A stretch of DNA of 64,000 bases from Pyropia yezoensis (lineage: Eukaryota; Rhodophyta; Bangiophyceae; Bangiales; Bangiaceae). The position numbers and the translations under genes were made by a program. The stretch is from contig CM020619.1 of the NCBI GenBank assembly GCA_009829735.1, positions 33,334,283 to 33,398,282 of the forward strand, in the 5' to 3' direction. The notes below the pieces were generated by a model that worked only from the letters and a program-made list of their open reading frames with translations, did not search any database and had not been told where the DNA came from. Positions 31,027-42,800 of this stretch are shown one piece after another (position 1 is the stretch's first letter; each line of letters opens with the position of its first letter).

Positions 31027-34000
31027 ATGGCGCCGGGCAGCGCCGATGGGGTGGCCGTCGGTGAGCTCCCCGATGGTACTTCGAACGGGCCGCCCAGCCC
31101 GCAGAGTGCCTTCTCCTCCTCAACGAGCGGGGCGAGCGGGGGTGACGCGTCCGGGGCGGCCAAGGACAAGGTCAGCGGTAGCAGCGGTTCGTCATCCGCC
31201 AGTGAGACGGTGGAGCTCAAGCCCGTCTCGCTGCTGGGCCTCTTTCGGTTTGCATCTCGGGGGGACCTGGCCCTCCTCGCGTTGGGCGTTGTCTGCGCTA
31301 TTGGCCACGGCACCATGCTGCCCGTATGGTCTGTGCTCTTTGGCGACATCATCTCGGCGGGGGGGCGGGGCGACCAGGTGGGCGATGCGGCCATCGAACT
31401 CTTGGACGAGATGGAGGAGCTGGCCATCAAGCTGCTCATCCTGGCGGCCGTGGCGGCGGTACTCGCCTTTTTCCAAGTGTTTTGCTTTTCGCTGGCCGCC
31501 ACCCGTCAGGGCGGCCGCATCCGCAGGCTGTACCTGCGCTCCCTGTTCCGGCAGGAGGCTGCCTGGTACGACACCCAAGACTCGGGTGAGCTGACCAGCA
31601 GGGTGGCAAGCGACGTGGACCTAATGACGCTGGGCATGGGGCCCAAGGTGGCCTACTTCTTGCAGTACACGGCGTCCTTTGTGTCGGGGCTGATCATTGC
31701 GTTTATCCACGGTTGGCAGTTGACGCTGGTGGTCCTTGCGGTGGTTCCCTTATTGATGATAAGTGGGGCTGCCTATGCCAAGGCCATGGCTGAAGGGACG
31801 CTGGCGAGTCAAGCGGCGTACGCAAAGGCGGGGGGCGTGGCGCAGGAGGTTTTGAGTCTCATCCGCACCGTGGCGGCGTTTGGGTCAGAGGAGCAAGAGG
31901 CACTCCGCTACGAGAGCCACCTCCGGCGTGCAGCGGCGATAGCGAAGCGCCGCGCCCTGGTCACCGCCGCCGCGATGGCGGTCACGTTCCTCTTCATTCT
32001 TGACGCGTACGCGCTAGCTTTCTGGGTGGGTAACCGCCTCGTGCGCCGCGGCGATATGGGAGCTGGGGACACTTTTACGGTGTTCTTTTCCGTCCTGATA
32101 GGGGCCATGGGGATAGGCCAGGCGCAGCCGAGCGTGAGCGCGATTAATGCGGCACGGGGTTGCGCGCCCCGCATCTTTGCGCAGATTGACCGGGAGAGCG
32201 CCATTGACCCGCTGGACGAGGCAGCGGGAGCTGTGCTTGATACGGTAGCTGGGGACTTGGCGCTGGTGAACGTCGACTTTACGTACCCTACGAGGCAGGG
32301 AGAGCTCATCCTTCGTCAGCTGTCGCTCTCCGCGTCCCGAGGGCAGACGCTAGCGCTTGTGGGCGCCAGTGGTTGTGGTAAGGTTCGTCGTATGTCTTCT
32401 CGTGGGATGCGGTGCACCCGTCTTGTGTGCTCGACCTGGGGCTTCCGCTTCTGTTGGCAACCGGTTTTCTCCGTGATTGTTCTTTTCTCCTGACTGAGTT
32501 GGTTTTTGCGACCTACTCATTGCGTGGTGTATGGAACGTCGTGGGTGCCTGCACCTTTTCTTGGACTACCTGCAGAGTACGGCCATCCAGCTTTTGGAGC
32601 GGCTTTATGATCCTGGGTCGGGGTCAGTCATGCTGGATGGTATCGACGTGCGCAGCCTGAATGTACAGTGGCTCCGGGCGCAGATAGGCTATGTGGCGCA
32701 GATGCCTACCCTCTTCTGCATGAGCATTCGTGAGAATATCGCGCTGGGCGCTGGCGTGAACGTCAAGGTCGACCCGGCTACGGGCAGGCGCACCATTCGC
32801 CGCGCTGTGGTGTCAGACGAGGAGGTTGTGGCGGCGGCCACCACGGCCAACGCGCACGAATTCATCTCCCGTTTGCCTGACGGGTACGACACGATCCTGG
32901 GTGCACGGGGCGCACTGCTAAGTGGCGGCCAGAAGCAGCGGATCGCTATCGCCCGTGCGCTGGTGCGCAATCCGGCCGTTCTTCTTCTTGACGAAGCGAC
33001 GAGTGCGCTCGACTCGGCCAGCGAGCGTGCCGTGCAGGTGGGCCTGCAGCGGGCCGCCCAGGGCCGCACGACGGTTGCGATTGCCCACCGCCTGTCGACT
33101 ATCTGCGACGCCGATGTCATTGTTGTGTTGGACGCGGAGGGGCGTGTCCTGGAGCGGGGCTCCCACACGGAGCTGATGGCACAAGGCGGCACCTACCACC
33201 GGTTGGTCGAGCTCCAGAACGTTGTCCACGAAACGGATGAGCAACGGGTCGCTCGCAAGGCTGCTCTGCGGGTGGCCGCACCCCTTGATGACGCTGCGCC
33301 AACCACGAGCGGCACGGACGAGGACGCTGACGAGGACGCGGAGGTCCTGACCTCATCGCTGACTGCCCCGGCCGACGCGGCCGACACCGAGCCCGAGCCG
33401 GTGGTGGACGAGGGCGTGTTGGTCCGCGCACTCCGCACCAACGCCAGCGAGTGGCCGCTGGTTGTGCTTGGCTCTCTTGGTGGACTGGGTTCGGGGGCCA
33501 CGTGGCCCGTCTTTGCTGTGCTGCTATCCAAGATGTTTGTCCTGTTTAGTGACCCGTCCGAGGCGGCAGACGACCGGGTTGACGACTACTGTATCGGTAT
33601 TGTAGCGCTGTCTGTCTGCCAGGGGATTGCTATTCTGGGGCAAATTGCGCTGTTGGGGGCGGCTGGCGAGTCTTTGACATACAAGCTCCGGTCGGCGTCG
33701 TTTCGCCACCTGCTGCGGATGGAGATGGGCTTCTTCGACATGCCCGAAAACAGCGTCGGGGCGCTGGGCGTGCGCCTCGCTACGGAGAGCACTCGGGTGC
33801 GGGGTTTGACCGGAGATGCTGCCGGCACGCTGCTCATGATCCTGGGCGCTGTCGGTGTGGGTATCATTCTCGGCATGGTCGCGTGCTGGAAGGTGGCCCT
33901 CGTCGTGCTGGCACTCATGCCAGCGGTGGCAATGAATGGGTATCTAGAGGTGATGGTCATGTCGGGCACTGACGCCAAGTCGCAGGCGTGGTTTTCTCGC

Positions 34001-35182
34001 GCCGGCCGGGTGGCATCAGAGGCGGTAGACAATATCCGCGCGGTCAAGACGCTGGGCGCGCAGGCGTACTTCATGGAAGAGTACAATGCCGAGCTGGCCA
34101 AGCCCATTGCCCGTGGCATCCGCGGTGCCGTCTGGACTGGCATGGGCTTTGGCTTCTCCGAGGCGTGCACGTATGGCTCTTTCGCCCTGGCCTTTTGGTA
34201 CGGTGCCAAGCTCTCTGTCCGCGGCGAATGCACGTTTGAGGACACACTGTGGTCAAACCAAGCGATCTTCTTTGGCGTAGTAATGATAGGACAAGCCGCA
34301 GCGACGGCTCCCGACATTGCCGGCTGTCTGGTGGCCGCCACCTCTACTTTTCGACTTCTAGACCGGCGGTCGGCCATTGACCCGGTGAGCGCCGCTGGCG
34401 AGCGCCCAGAGCCTGTCCGGGGCGACTTGGCGTGCACGGACGTGTCGTTTTCGTACCCCCGCCGCCCCGACGTCCCCGTCCTCCGTGGCTTGACCACCCC
34501 CCCCTTGTTGGCGGGCAAGACGCTGGCACTGGTGGGCCCATCGGGCTGCGGAAAGTCCACTGTCGCGGCACTGATCCTCCGCTTTTACGACCCGTCTGGC
34601 GGCTCGGTGGCCGTCGATGGGCTTCCCGTGCAGCGTTGGGTGGTGGCCCACCTCCGCGGTTCGCTGGCTATGGTGTCGCAGGAGCCAGAGCTCTTTTCGT
34701 TGACCGTTCGGGATAACATCGCGTACGGCTTTCGCAGCGACGCTGCCGGTGTGGTGGTCACCGACGGCCAAGTGGAGGCCGCCGCCCGCCTGGCGCACGC
34801 CCACGACTTTATCACTGCCCTCCCCGACGGCTACGCGTCCGACGTGGGGGAGCGCGGCTGTCGCCTCAGCGGCGGCCAGCGGCAGCGACTGTGCCTCGCC
34901 CGCGCGCTCGTGCGCGCGCCGCGGGTGTTGGTGCTTGACGAGGCGACGAGCGCCCTCGACTCGGACGCGGAGCGGGCCGTGCAGGCCGCCCTCGACGCGG
35001 CCATGGCCGCCGCGGCGCACACGACGGTGGTCATTGCCCATCGGCTGTCGACCGTCCGTAGCGCGGATGTCATTGCGGTTGTGTCGGACGGGGTGGTGGT
35101 CGAGGCGGGCACCCACGAGGAGCTGCTGGCCGCGGGGGGGGTGTACCGGCAGCTCGTGCAAAACCAGGCGATGGATACCTGA
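31027..35182 (+). CDS. Full-length ABCB (P-glycoprotein/MDR-type) ABC transporter, two exons
   Basis: Two exons (31027-32382 and 32576-35182) encode 1320 residues in the order TMD1-NBD1-TMD2-NBD2, close to the ~1280 of animal P-glycoproteins. NBD1 has Walker A GASGCGKST (K452), signature LSGGQ (from L567) and Walker B LLLDE (D591, E592). NBD2 has GPSGCGKST (K1112), LSGGQ (from L1216) and VLVLDE (D1240, E1241). Both domains have the IAHRLST switch histidine and a full catalytic glutamate, so both sites look ATPase-competent. The linker near residues 690-712 is acidic (DEDADEDAE). ABCB full transporters export lipids, drugs or metabolites across plasma or vacuolar membranes; the substrate here is unknown. 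The intron splits Walker A between K452 and S453. The ATG at 31027 is shared with the decayed copy at 17050. Confidence 0.93.
32383..32575 (+). other. 193-bp intron of the ABCB gene
   Basis: Donor AAG/GTTCGT and acceptor CTACCTGCAG/AGT, phase 0, with a CT-rich stretch before the acceptor. Joining the flanks restores the Walker A motif GASGCGKST exactly; reading through gives stops. The coding logic fixes both boundaries. Confidence 0.92.
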
Positions 35183-36822
35183 ACGTGGCGGCTCTGGGCG
35201 GTTTTTTGGTGTACAGTACTACATACCTTGCTCTCTGCGTGTTGCGTGTGTTGGATGGGTCGGCGGTCTCTGACCATGGGGGGCGCCGTTGTGTTTCGCG
35301 CCTTGAAGCGCCCTCCGACTTGAGTGTGCGTGTGGTGGGGGCTTTGTATGCTGGCAACGGCCAGCACTGGGGCCGATGCGCCAGGTGGTCCCGCGTGGTC
35401 CCCGTAGTTGATAGTCGTATGTGACTTGGGCGGCAGGCATGCATGTGACTTGCGCGCATCTGACTTGGGCGGCGGGAGGGACGAGTGCGGGGAAACCCCC
35501 CTTCCCCCATTTGCCAGAACGGTGGGCTCCCTTCCAGACGGCGCCATGGCGCTGATAGCCGTGGGCGATACCCATGATGTGGCTGTGAGTGCTCCCCTGC
35601 CCCCCCTCTCGACGCATTGTCACAGCAGGGTCCGACGGTGCATTGCCTGGCGCGTTTCGCGGTAGCACAAACGGCCATGTGGGGGGGGGGGGGGCGCAGA
35701 GGCTCAACGCGCCGGTGGCCGCCACGGCCGCCGCCAACGCCACGCGCTCTCATTTCCGCGTGTCGCCAGCACCGCCAGCACACCCGCATCCCTGTCTCGG
35801 GCCACGGTGGCGGGCGACAGCGGGTGGGCCGACGCCGGGGCCGGGCGCCCGGGGCACCGGCCCGACGCAGACGGCCGTCCGTGGCATGGGGAGCCGCGCC
35901 GTCGGCATTGGCAACGACGCTGCCACAGGCGGCGACGCCAGCGGTGCGGCGGCGGCGGCGGCGGCGGCGGCGGGTTTTAAGAGGCGGCAGTGACAGTGGC
36001 GTCGACGTGCTCGGGCCGTGGCCGTGCGGCCGCGTTTGGGCGCTGTAGGCGACGGGGGGGCGGGGGGGGCGGCCGCCGCGCACCCTGTCGCTGGGCGCCC
36101 GTCGACGGGTAGGCACCGCCAGGGCACCTGCGCGCGCGTGCGCGGGGCTCCCAGACGCCCACGTCAGCGGCAGCAGCGGCGGCGGCAGCAGCGGCGGCGG
36201 CCGCCGCTGTGGTGGCAGCGGCGGCGGCGGCGGTGGTGGTTGCGGCGGCGGCGGCGGTGGTGGTTGCGGCGGTGGTGGCGCGACGGTGGGGGGGGGGCTG
36301 CTTCTCGGGCTGCGCCCCGGCCCACCACCCCTGTCATGGCCGCAGCAGCGGCGGCGGCGCGTCTGCGCCCCTTCCGCATGCCCACGGGGCTCCCCTCCCC
36401 CCGCCCCTCCCCCGCACCTCTGGCCCAACGTGGTGGCGCGCGCGCCCGGGTGAGCGGCATCATGCGCCACTTTTCCTATCGCCGACCGGCAGCAGCGCTG
36501 CGCGCGATGGCGGATGCCCCCATACGGGTACGAAGACAAGAAAAAACCAAGGCGGGGGAGGGGGGGGGCAGGCATCGCGCCCGAGCAGTGCCCCACACGG
36601 GCCGCCTGCCGTGGAGGCGCCCCCTTTCTCTCCCACCGGTCGGGCAGGGCACACCGCAGCGACAAGCCCGCCCCCCTAGGAAAAGACCGTGCCACACACA
36701 CACAAACCCAGCTGGACCCCGCCCCAATCACCCCCCCCCCTGCCCACGCCTACCCACCCCGAGCCCTCCCGCCCTCCCTCCATCCTTCCCCCCCCCCGTC
36801 CTCTCCCCCCTGTGTGACGTGC
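35183..36822. other. Spacer between convergent ABCB and GCN1
   Basis: Near 35418-35475 the motif TGACTTG(G/C)GCG is repeated three to four times. 35940-36300 is GGC/GCG triplet repeat. 36530-36800 is C-rich and presumably includes the GCN1 3'UTR. No gene is recognised; long open frames on both strands are compositional. Confidence 0.5.
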
Positions 36823-39800
36823 TCACGCCCCCCCACCCCCCGCGGCGCCGTCATCCTCGTCATCATCCTCAATGACAAGCGCCGCCAGGCGGGGCGCCGC
36901 GCGCGCCAGCCACGCCCGGTCGTCGGCCGACGACAGCAGCGCCGCGAGGCGCGGCCGGTCGGCGGGCGTTGCCAGGCCGCGGCGGAGCGCCGCCTCGGCC
37001 GCCGCCTTGACCGCCGTGTTGCGCTCTCGCGCGGCGGCGCCGACCGCCGCGGTGGCCGCACCGGGCGGCCGCAGCCGCAGGCGGCCGAGGGCGCCCAGCG
37101 CCGCGACGCGCACCTCCACCGCCGCCGTCGGGTCGGCGGCGGTGGCGGCGAGGCGGCCGCCCAGGCTGGCCGCCTCTGTCGCCGCCGCGCCGGGCAGCGG
37201 AGCGCCGGTGGCGGCGGCAAAGCGGAGGAGCTCCGCGGCGGTGCCGGTGGCGGCAATGACCACGTACTCTTCAGGGGAGCCGAGGCCGCCGTCAACGGCG
37301 GCGGCGAGGCGGCCCATGAGGGCACCGTCGGGGGGGGGTGGGGGCGGCGACGCGGCCGCCGTCGCCGCGCGGAGCGAGGCGGTCAGCGCGAGCGCCACAT
37401 TCTCCACCGCCGCCGCGTCGCCGCCGGCGAGCGGCCCGAGCACCGCGTCGAGGAGGGCGGCCAGGTCGCCGCCCACCGCCGCGTCGGTCCGGCCGCCGCC
37501 GCGGCGGCACGCGTGGGCGGCAAGGGCCGCCAGCGGCGCCACCGCCGCCTTGGCCACATTGTCGTACTCGGCGGTCAGGGCGGCGGCGACCGCCGCGGGT
37601 GCCGCGGCGAGCCACCCCGCCGGGAGGGCCACCCCCACCACCCCCGCCGCGGCGACGCACCGCGCCAGCGCGTCGTGCGCGGCGGCGCGCGTCGGCGGCG
37701 TCGGCGGGGACGCGGCGCCGGCGGCGCCCCCCCCCGCCAGGGTGGCCAGGTCCACCAGCAGCGGCTCCACGCGGGGGCTGACGCCCACCAAGGCGGCCAG
37801 CGCGGCGGCGCCGCGGGAGCGGACCAGCCGGCTGGCGTCGGCCAGCGCCTTGAAGCCCGTCGACTGGATTTGGGGGGAAAAGGCGCGGAGGGAGCGGCCG
37901 GCGGCAGCGAGGAGCGCCAGCAGCGCCGCGAGCGCCGCCGCCCGCACCTGCCACGGGAAGCGCTCTGAGAGGACGCGGATGAGGGCGCCCGCGAGCCGCA
38001 CCGCGTGGGCGCCCAGGGCGGGGGAGGAGGCGCGGACGCCGGCACCCGGGGCGGGGGGCGGCGGCGCGGGCGCCACCTCAATGAGCTCCACAATGCCCAG
38101 GGCGGCCTGCTCGCGGAGCTCGGCGGTGCCGAGCAGCAGCCCCTCGGTGAGGATCTTGACAAACGGCGCAACGCCGGCGGGGGTGGCCAGCGCGGGGATG
38201 CCCGCGTCGGCCGACCGGCCGCCGCCACCCGCCGCCGACAGCGCCGCCTGCGCCGAGCGGAGGTGCTGGCGGAGGTCGGGGATGTGCTCGGACAGCGACC
38301 GGACGGGCACGGCCGCCACGAGGGCAACCACCGCCGCGTGCGCGGCGGCGGCGGCAGTGGTGTCGGCGTCGACCAGCTGGCGGACGAGGAGCTCCAGCAG
38401 CTCGGGGGCGGTGTCGGCCGCCACCGCGGGCGGGGCCACCGCCGCCAGCGCGCCGAGGAGGGTGGCCGCCGCCGTGCGGACGCCCGCAGACGAGTCGTTG
38501 GCAGCGGTGGAGAGGCGCTCGAGGAGGGCCTTGACAAGGTCCGCGTCGCCCTTGGACACTGCCCGCACAACCTCCCGCGCGGCGGTCGTCGAGTCGGCCG
38601 CCGCATCGGCCCCGGCAGCCGACCCCCCGGCCAGGCTGTCAATGACCGCGTCGAGGACATCGGCGAGGTGCACCTCAAACGCGTCGCCCGCCACCTCGGC
38701 GGCGGCGGCAATGGCCCGCGCGGCCGGCGGCGACAGCGGGCGCTCGGACGCGAGACGAGGCACCACCACCGACAGCAGCCGCGGGCCGGCGGCGGCCAGC
38801 ACCTTGCGGAGGCCGTCGAGGGCCACCTCGGCCGCGGCCGCGTCGGCCGACGACAGCTCGCCGACGAGGACGGGCACGACTCGGTCGACGGCGGCCGCGC
38901 CGAGTGGCCGCGCAAGCGTTGCAAAGATGGTCCCCGCATTGGCGCGCACATCCTCCAGCGGGTCCCGCAGCGCGTCGAGGACCACCGGTAGTAGCGACGG
39001 GGCGGCGCCCTCCAGCTGCGCCCGCGGGCACGCGGCGACCAGCTCGGAGAGGCCCTCGCACGCGCCGCGGCGCGCACGGTCGCTGTCCTTTCGGGACAGG
39101 CCTTCGCGGAGGGCGGGGAGGACCTCGGGCACGACCCGCTCGCCCAGTTTGTTGGCAAGGTCCCCCAGCGCGCGGCCCGCGGCGGCACGGCGCTCCTCGT
39201 CCTCATCGCCAAGGGCGTCGACGACCATGGCCACAGCGGTGGGGAGGATCTCGCGCAGTGCGCGCGGCGTGTTGGACACGACCGTCTTCCACACCCCCGT
39301 GGCCGTCTGCCGTACCCGCACCGACACGTCACAGCGAGCCATGTAGAGGGCGGCCAGTACCTCGAGGTGCCGCTGGTGGCCGAGCACCTCCCCAATGGCC
39401 TTACTCGTTGATTCGGTCGTCATCAGCACCATGGCCGCCTCGGGGCTGTCCGCGTCGTCGTCGTCAGCGTCGTCATCGTCTTCGCCATCCCCATCTTCGC
39501 CGTCAGCGGCAGCGTCCTCCTCGGCCTCTTCCGCAGCAGCGGCCGCGTCAGCGGCCAGCGCGTCAGCAGCGCTGCCCACCGACGGCGCGGCGCCCGCAAT
39601 CACCAGCAGCAGGTCACCCAGCAGCTGACAGCTGCTCTGCCGGATTCGCCACAGCGGGTCGCGGAGCGCAGCGAGGAGTTCGGGGAGCAACTTGTTAAGG
39701 GACGTCTTGCCATAGGCCGACACGGTGTTGCGGCCCGCGTCGAGGGCGGCCTCGCGCACCGAGTCCACGTCGTCGGCCAGGCCACGGAGAATGGCAGCGA

Positions 39801-42800
39801 GCGCGGTGGGGAGGCGGGGCTCAAAGCGGGCGCCCAGGGAGCGAGGCACCGCCGCGAGGAGCATCAGGGTGCCCTCCCGCGCAGCCGCCGCGGACGCCGG
39901 GTTGGCCGCCACCCGCGGCGCTGACGCCGCGGCGAGTGCCGCGGCGAGGATGCCCTCAACACGCACCTCAGGCAGTGCCGCCGACACCTCGGCGAGGCCC
40001 ATTGCCGCGCCCGACCGCTCCGCCGACGAAGACACGTTTCCGCTGCCACCGCCGCCCGTCATAGCTGGCCTGCCACCGCCACCTGCGGCGGCTTCAACGG
40101 CCAGCACCGGGCCCGCCCCGTCGGCCGACGTGAGGGCGGCCAGCAGCCAGTCCACCATCCCCGGCAGGCCTTCCTCCCCAAGCCCCGCGGCGAGGGAGCC
40201 GAGGGCCCGCGCGGCGGTGCGGCGCACGTTGGGGATGGCGTCCAGGAGGACACGCCGCAGGTCGGGGAGCAGCAGGTCAAGGTACGGCAACACGTCCGAG
40301 TCGTGCGCCACGTGGGAGCACATGGAGCCCACAATCGCGGCGGAGCGGATCTTGAGCTCCGTCGCCCGCTCCCGGAGGCCTCGGTGCAGGGGCGGGATGA
40401 GCAGCGCAAGGGACGCGGGGTCCACCGCGTGCACAAACTCAGTGGCGAGCATCGCGTCGACGGCGCCGCGGGTGCGTCCGGCCGGGTCTTGGAGGGCGGC
40501 GAGGAGGAAGGGCGCCAGCTTTCGTACCTCGGGGTTGCGTGCGACCGCAGCGATCCGAGACAGCGCAGACGTGGAGGCGGCCGACACCTTGGGGTGCGCA
40601 TCCGCCAGCGCCGCCGACAGCCGCGGCACAATCTGCGGAAGCAGGGTGGCCAGCTGGCGCGGCGCACAAAATGCCATGGCGCCAAGCACCTCGGCAGCGC
40701 CCACCTTGGTCCGCCACGCCCGGTCGTTGAGGCCCGCGAGCAGCGCAGGCAGAATGAGCTTGACGCCATGCGAAGACACCTCGGCCATCATGGCGCGGGC
40801 TGCGGCCCAGCATGCGTCCCGCACGTCCGCAGCCGAGTCGGACATGCCAGCGAGCAGAATGGGCAGCACCCGCACGGTGTAGGGCTCAAAAAGGGACCGA
40901 AGCATCAACGCGAGCGTTTCAAATGCAAGAAGCGCACCCTGCCGCCGCCGAGGGGGTGCCTTCTCGTCCGCCGCCGCCGTGCAAAGTGTTTCGACAAGGC
41001 CCAGCCGCTTGAGAGTGCCCAGCCCAAAGCCCTGCACCAATCCCGCCAGCGCGTAGGCGGCACCGCGACGCTCGCCATACAGCGCTTCGGCGGAGAACAT
41101 GACGGCCAGCAGGGTGCCCACCACCTCCTTCTCCTTGCCTTCCATGGACGGCGTCAGAGGGGGGAGACAACGCGCAGCCGCGCGCTGGACCGCCTCGGAG
41201 GGGGTCTCGCGGGCGGCCAGCACCACTTGGTCGGCCGCGTGCGCCACCCGCGGGTCAGTGGGGGGCAGATGTTCGGCCACCGAACCGAGGCACACCACCA
41301 GGTTCTCTCGCGTCCGGTCCGCGTGGAGGATGGCCGCCCGCTCGGCCCACTCGGCAGAGCTGCCACTGCCGCCAGCACCGCCCCCAGCCCCCTTCGCACC
41401 ACCGCCACCGAGGCTCACCGGCGCACCGCGCTTGGACGGCTTGGGTGCCCGCCCGGGCGCACCACCCCCTCCCCCTCCCCGACTCGCCCCGCCCGGCGCC
41501 TTCCTGCTGAGCTGGCTCTCAATCATGGGCAGCAGCACCGTCGGCGCCGACGCGCCCGCTGCCGTAATGGCCGCCGTGGCCGCCGCGGCCATGACTGCCC
41601 GCACGCCATCGTGGGCGTCGCCCAGTCCGCGGGCGGCCAAAAAAGTAAACACCACCGGCACGTCCTTGGGCGTCAGCGCGCGGCGGGAGGCCAGCGCCTT
41701 AAGCGCAAGCGCAATCCCTTCGCGGGCGGCCCACCCCGCGTCCTCCACCCCAGGACCCGCGGCAGCCGCCTCTATCGCTGCTCGGCTGCCACGCGGCGGC
41801 GGCGGCGGCGGAGGCGGCGGAAGTTTATCCACGTAGGCCGCAAACAGCTTGGAGAGGGTGGCCCCGCGAACGGCGGCCGCGGCCTCCCCCCGCAGGGCAC
41901 CGGCAAGCGCGCGGGCGGCCATGACCCGCACATCCGCCTGGGCGTGCGCGAGCAGCGCCGACAGCGGCGGCACGTCTTCCGCCACGGACAGGGGGTGGCC
42001 ATACGACTCCCATAGCGTTGCCGCCGCTGTGGCATTGTCCTCGTCGGGGTCGTGGAGGGCGAGCCACAGGGAGCGAGCGAGCAGCGGGTCCCGCGGGCAG
42101 GCGGCACTGCGAGACGCGAGCGCGGGCAAGCGCTCCAGCGCGAGCAGCGCAGACTCGCGAACGCTGCTCCTGCCCGACAAGAGGCCTGCCAGCACCTGTG
42201 CCAGCTGCCCACCGCCGGCGGCCCCAGGCGTCAGTGCCGTAGCCGTCAGATCCGCGAGTGCCTCGCCCGCAATCGCAAACGCCGCGTCCTCCCGCTCCAG
42301 GGCGGCCAGCAGCCAGGTGCCCGCCCGCGCTGACGCTGCCGCCACCGCCGACTCGACTGCCATGGGTGTGACGTGCACGTGGAGAATGCCGACGGCGGTC
42401 TTTACGGTCGTGTCCTTTTTCCTCTCCCGCTCACGCTCCCGTTCTTGGGCGGGGGTGAGCTTGGAGCTGCCGAGATGGTGGGCCGCCGCCGCGACGGTAG
42501 CTTCCGGGTACCGCACTAGCGCGTAACGGAGGAGTGGCGCGAGCAGAGCAAACGCCTCGGCCGACAGCGGCGGGTCCAGATGCGGCTCCACCGACCACAG
42601 CAGCGCCATGGATGGTGGTGCTGCAACGTTGGGGGGCACTGAAAGCGCCAACAGGGACGCGGTCAGGGGCAGGGAGAGGTCCCCCAGTGGCGGCGGCGCG
42701 GCGGTAGCCAGCGCCGCCACCGCCCGCCGCGTCGGCGGCAGCAGCGGCGCAACCGCTGCGCACGGGAGCGTCACCCCCAGAAGCGCGGGCGTCCGCTCGT

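Larger units (their letters stand above)
29205..34710 (+). repeat. Segmental duplication, intact copy B
   Basis: This is the counterpart of 15690-18225. It includes about 700 bp of upstream sequence, a 520-bp AT-rich insertion absent from copy A (29915-30431), and the ABCB gene to the second nucleotide-binding domain. It starts 45 bp after the solo LTR's right target duplication. Confidence 0.85.

Noticed and set aside
36872..39346. 824-codon plus-strand frame and similar frames opposite GCN1
   Set aside because: Shadow frames of GCN1: Ser/Ala/Arg-rich, no domains, opposite to a well conserved protein.
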